Below are positions 63,431 to 64,000 of a stretch of 64,000 bases of DNA, in pieces. Position numbers and translations under genes: made by a program. The stretch's first letter is position 1; each line of letters starts with the position of its first letter. Source of the DNA: Hafnia alvei (GTDB lineage: Bacteria; Pseudomonadota; Gammaproteobacteria; Enterobacterales; Enterobacteriaceae); assembly GCF_964063325.1 (NCBI RefSeq), contig NZ_OZ061315.1, positions 744,001-808,000 of the forward strand, read 5' to 3'. Below the pieces are notes generated by a model. The model did no database searches. It was not told where the DNA came from and was given only the letters and a program-made list of their open reading frames with translations.

Positions 63431-64000
63431 TTGATCGTATCAACACAGCTCCGCCGCCGAGAGGCGGTGGAAAATCATGAACTTCCTGACGATCTCCATC
63501 CGCTATTGCGCCGTGTCTATGCCAACCGTGGCATTGTTAGCATGCAAGAGCTGGAGCGTGGGGTAAAAGGTTTACTCTCATACCAGACGCTATCGGGTAT
63601 CGATCGCGCGGTAGAGCTTCTCCATCAGGCACTGTCTGAGCATCAGCGCATTGTTATCGTTGGCGACTTTGATGCCGATGGTGCAACCAGTACCGCGCTT
63701 TCTATGTTGGCACTGCGCAGCATGGGGGCGGCAAACGTTCAGTATCTGGTACCGAACCGCTTTGAAGATGGCTACGGGCTAAGCCCTGAAGTGGTTGAGC
63801 AGGCTGCTGCCATGGGTGCAGAGCTGATCATGACCGTTGATAACGGTATATCGTCTCACGCAGGTGTTGATAATGCGCATGCACGCGGGATTAAAGTACT
63901 GGTTACCGATCACCATCTGCCGGGCGAAACCTTGCCCGCCGCTGATGCCATGGTTAACCCGAACCTCAACGACTGTGATTTTCCGTCGAAGTCATTAGCC
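63431..64000 (+). CDS. recJ: single-strand exonuclease RecJ, 5' part
   Basis: Cut by the window end; 190 residues are visible of about 577 in E. coli. 5'-3' single-strand exonuclease of the DHH family used in recombination and mismatch repair. A TTG at 63431, 5 bases after the dsbC stop, aligns its start with E. coli (M-x10 to LRRRE). Motifs: VGDFDADGATSTALS, PNRFEDGYGLSPE, TVDNGISS and VTDHHLPGE. Downstream of dsbC as in E. coli. Confidence 0.93.
   Translation, partial: MIVSTQLRRREAVENHELPDDLHPLLRRVYANRGIVSMQELERGVKGLLSYQTLSGIDRAVELLHQALSEHQRIVIVGDFDADGATSTALSMLALRSMGAANVQYLVPNRFEDGYGLSPEVVEQAAAMGAELIMTVDNGISSHAGVDNAHARGIKVLVTDHHLPGETLPAADAMVNPNLNDCDFPSKSLA

Overview
The window is a chromosomal stretch of a member of the Enterobacterales. 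Protein sequences and gene order (speA-speB, loiP-tktA, epd-pgk-fbaA-mscS-argO-yggE-argP-rpiA-serA-fau-6S RNA-zapA-ygfB-pepP-ubiH-ubiI-gcvTHP, and yqfA-ygfZ-sdhE-cptA-fldB-xerD-dsbC-recJ) follow the 63-66 min region of Escherichia coli. A budRAB acetoin cluster, a deo operon and a large chitinase/M60 gene are added. GC looks close to 50 percent. A Hafnia-like organism (Hafniaceae) is my best guess, from gene content only.

Layout. 1-5060: deoCABD nucleoside catabolism operon behind a deoP2-type promoter. 5140-5624: a structured repeat element (element A). 5724-8657: galP and metK on the minus strand. 8658-18210: the arginine-to-putrescine genes speA and speB, separated by a PHP-domain phosphoesterase and a 1314-residue GH18 chitinase/M60 peptidase fusion. 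18211-19040: an AT-rich patch with a broken small ORF and an orphan membrane protein gene. 19218-23944: selenocysteine-containing fdnGHI behind clear NarL/NarP and FNR sites. 24016-25703: two tandem loiP-like M48 lipoprotein proteases. 25955-31736: tktA, epd, pgk, fbaA. 32001-38006: mscS, argO, yggE, argP, rpiA, serA. 38085-39365: fau, 6S RNA, zapA. 39699-44273: ygfB, pepP, ubiH, ubiI. 44795-49407: gcvTHP. 49495-52960: budR divergent from budAB. 53488-54888: a sodium:alanine symporter. 54961-55571: element B with a 37-bp tandem repeat. 55598-58812: yqfA, tsx and an HI0607-type shikimate dehydrogenase-like gene. 58962-64000: ygfZ, sdhE-cptA, fldB, xerD, dsbC and the start of recJ.

How the genes work together. 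Tsx imports nucleosides and deoCABD degrades them to glyceraldehyde-3-phosphate and acetaldehyde. tktA, rpiA, epd, pgk and fbaA cover central sugar phosphate and pyridoxal-phosphate metabolism. serA and gcvTHP make serine and one-carbon units, which fau and metK also serve. fdnGHI allows nitrate-dependent formate respiration, while budAB diverts pyruvate to acetoin.

The least explained part is a pair of roughly 0.5-kb intergenic elements, A and B, both in tail-to-tail gaps. Each has terminal inverted repeats and two outward-facing modules. Every module carries two hairpins with GGA in the loop, then a stem whose sequence differs completely between copies while the pairing is kept, then a conserved CGGACGCCT-type box. 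The GGA hairpins closely resemble CsrA/RsmA binding sites.
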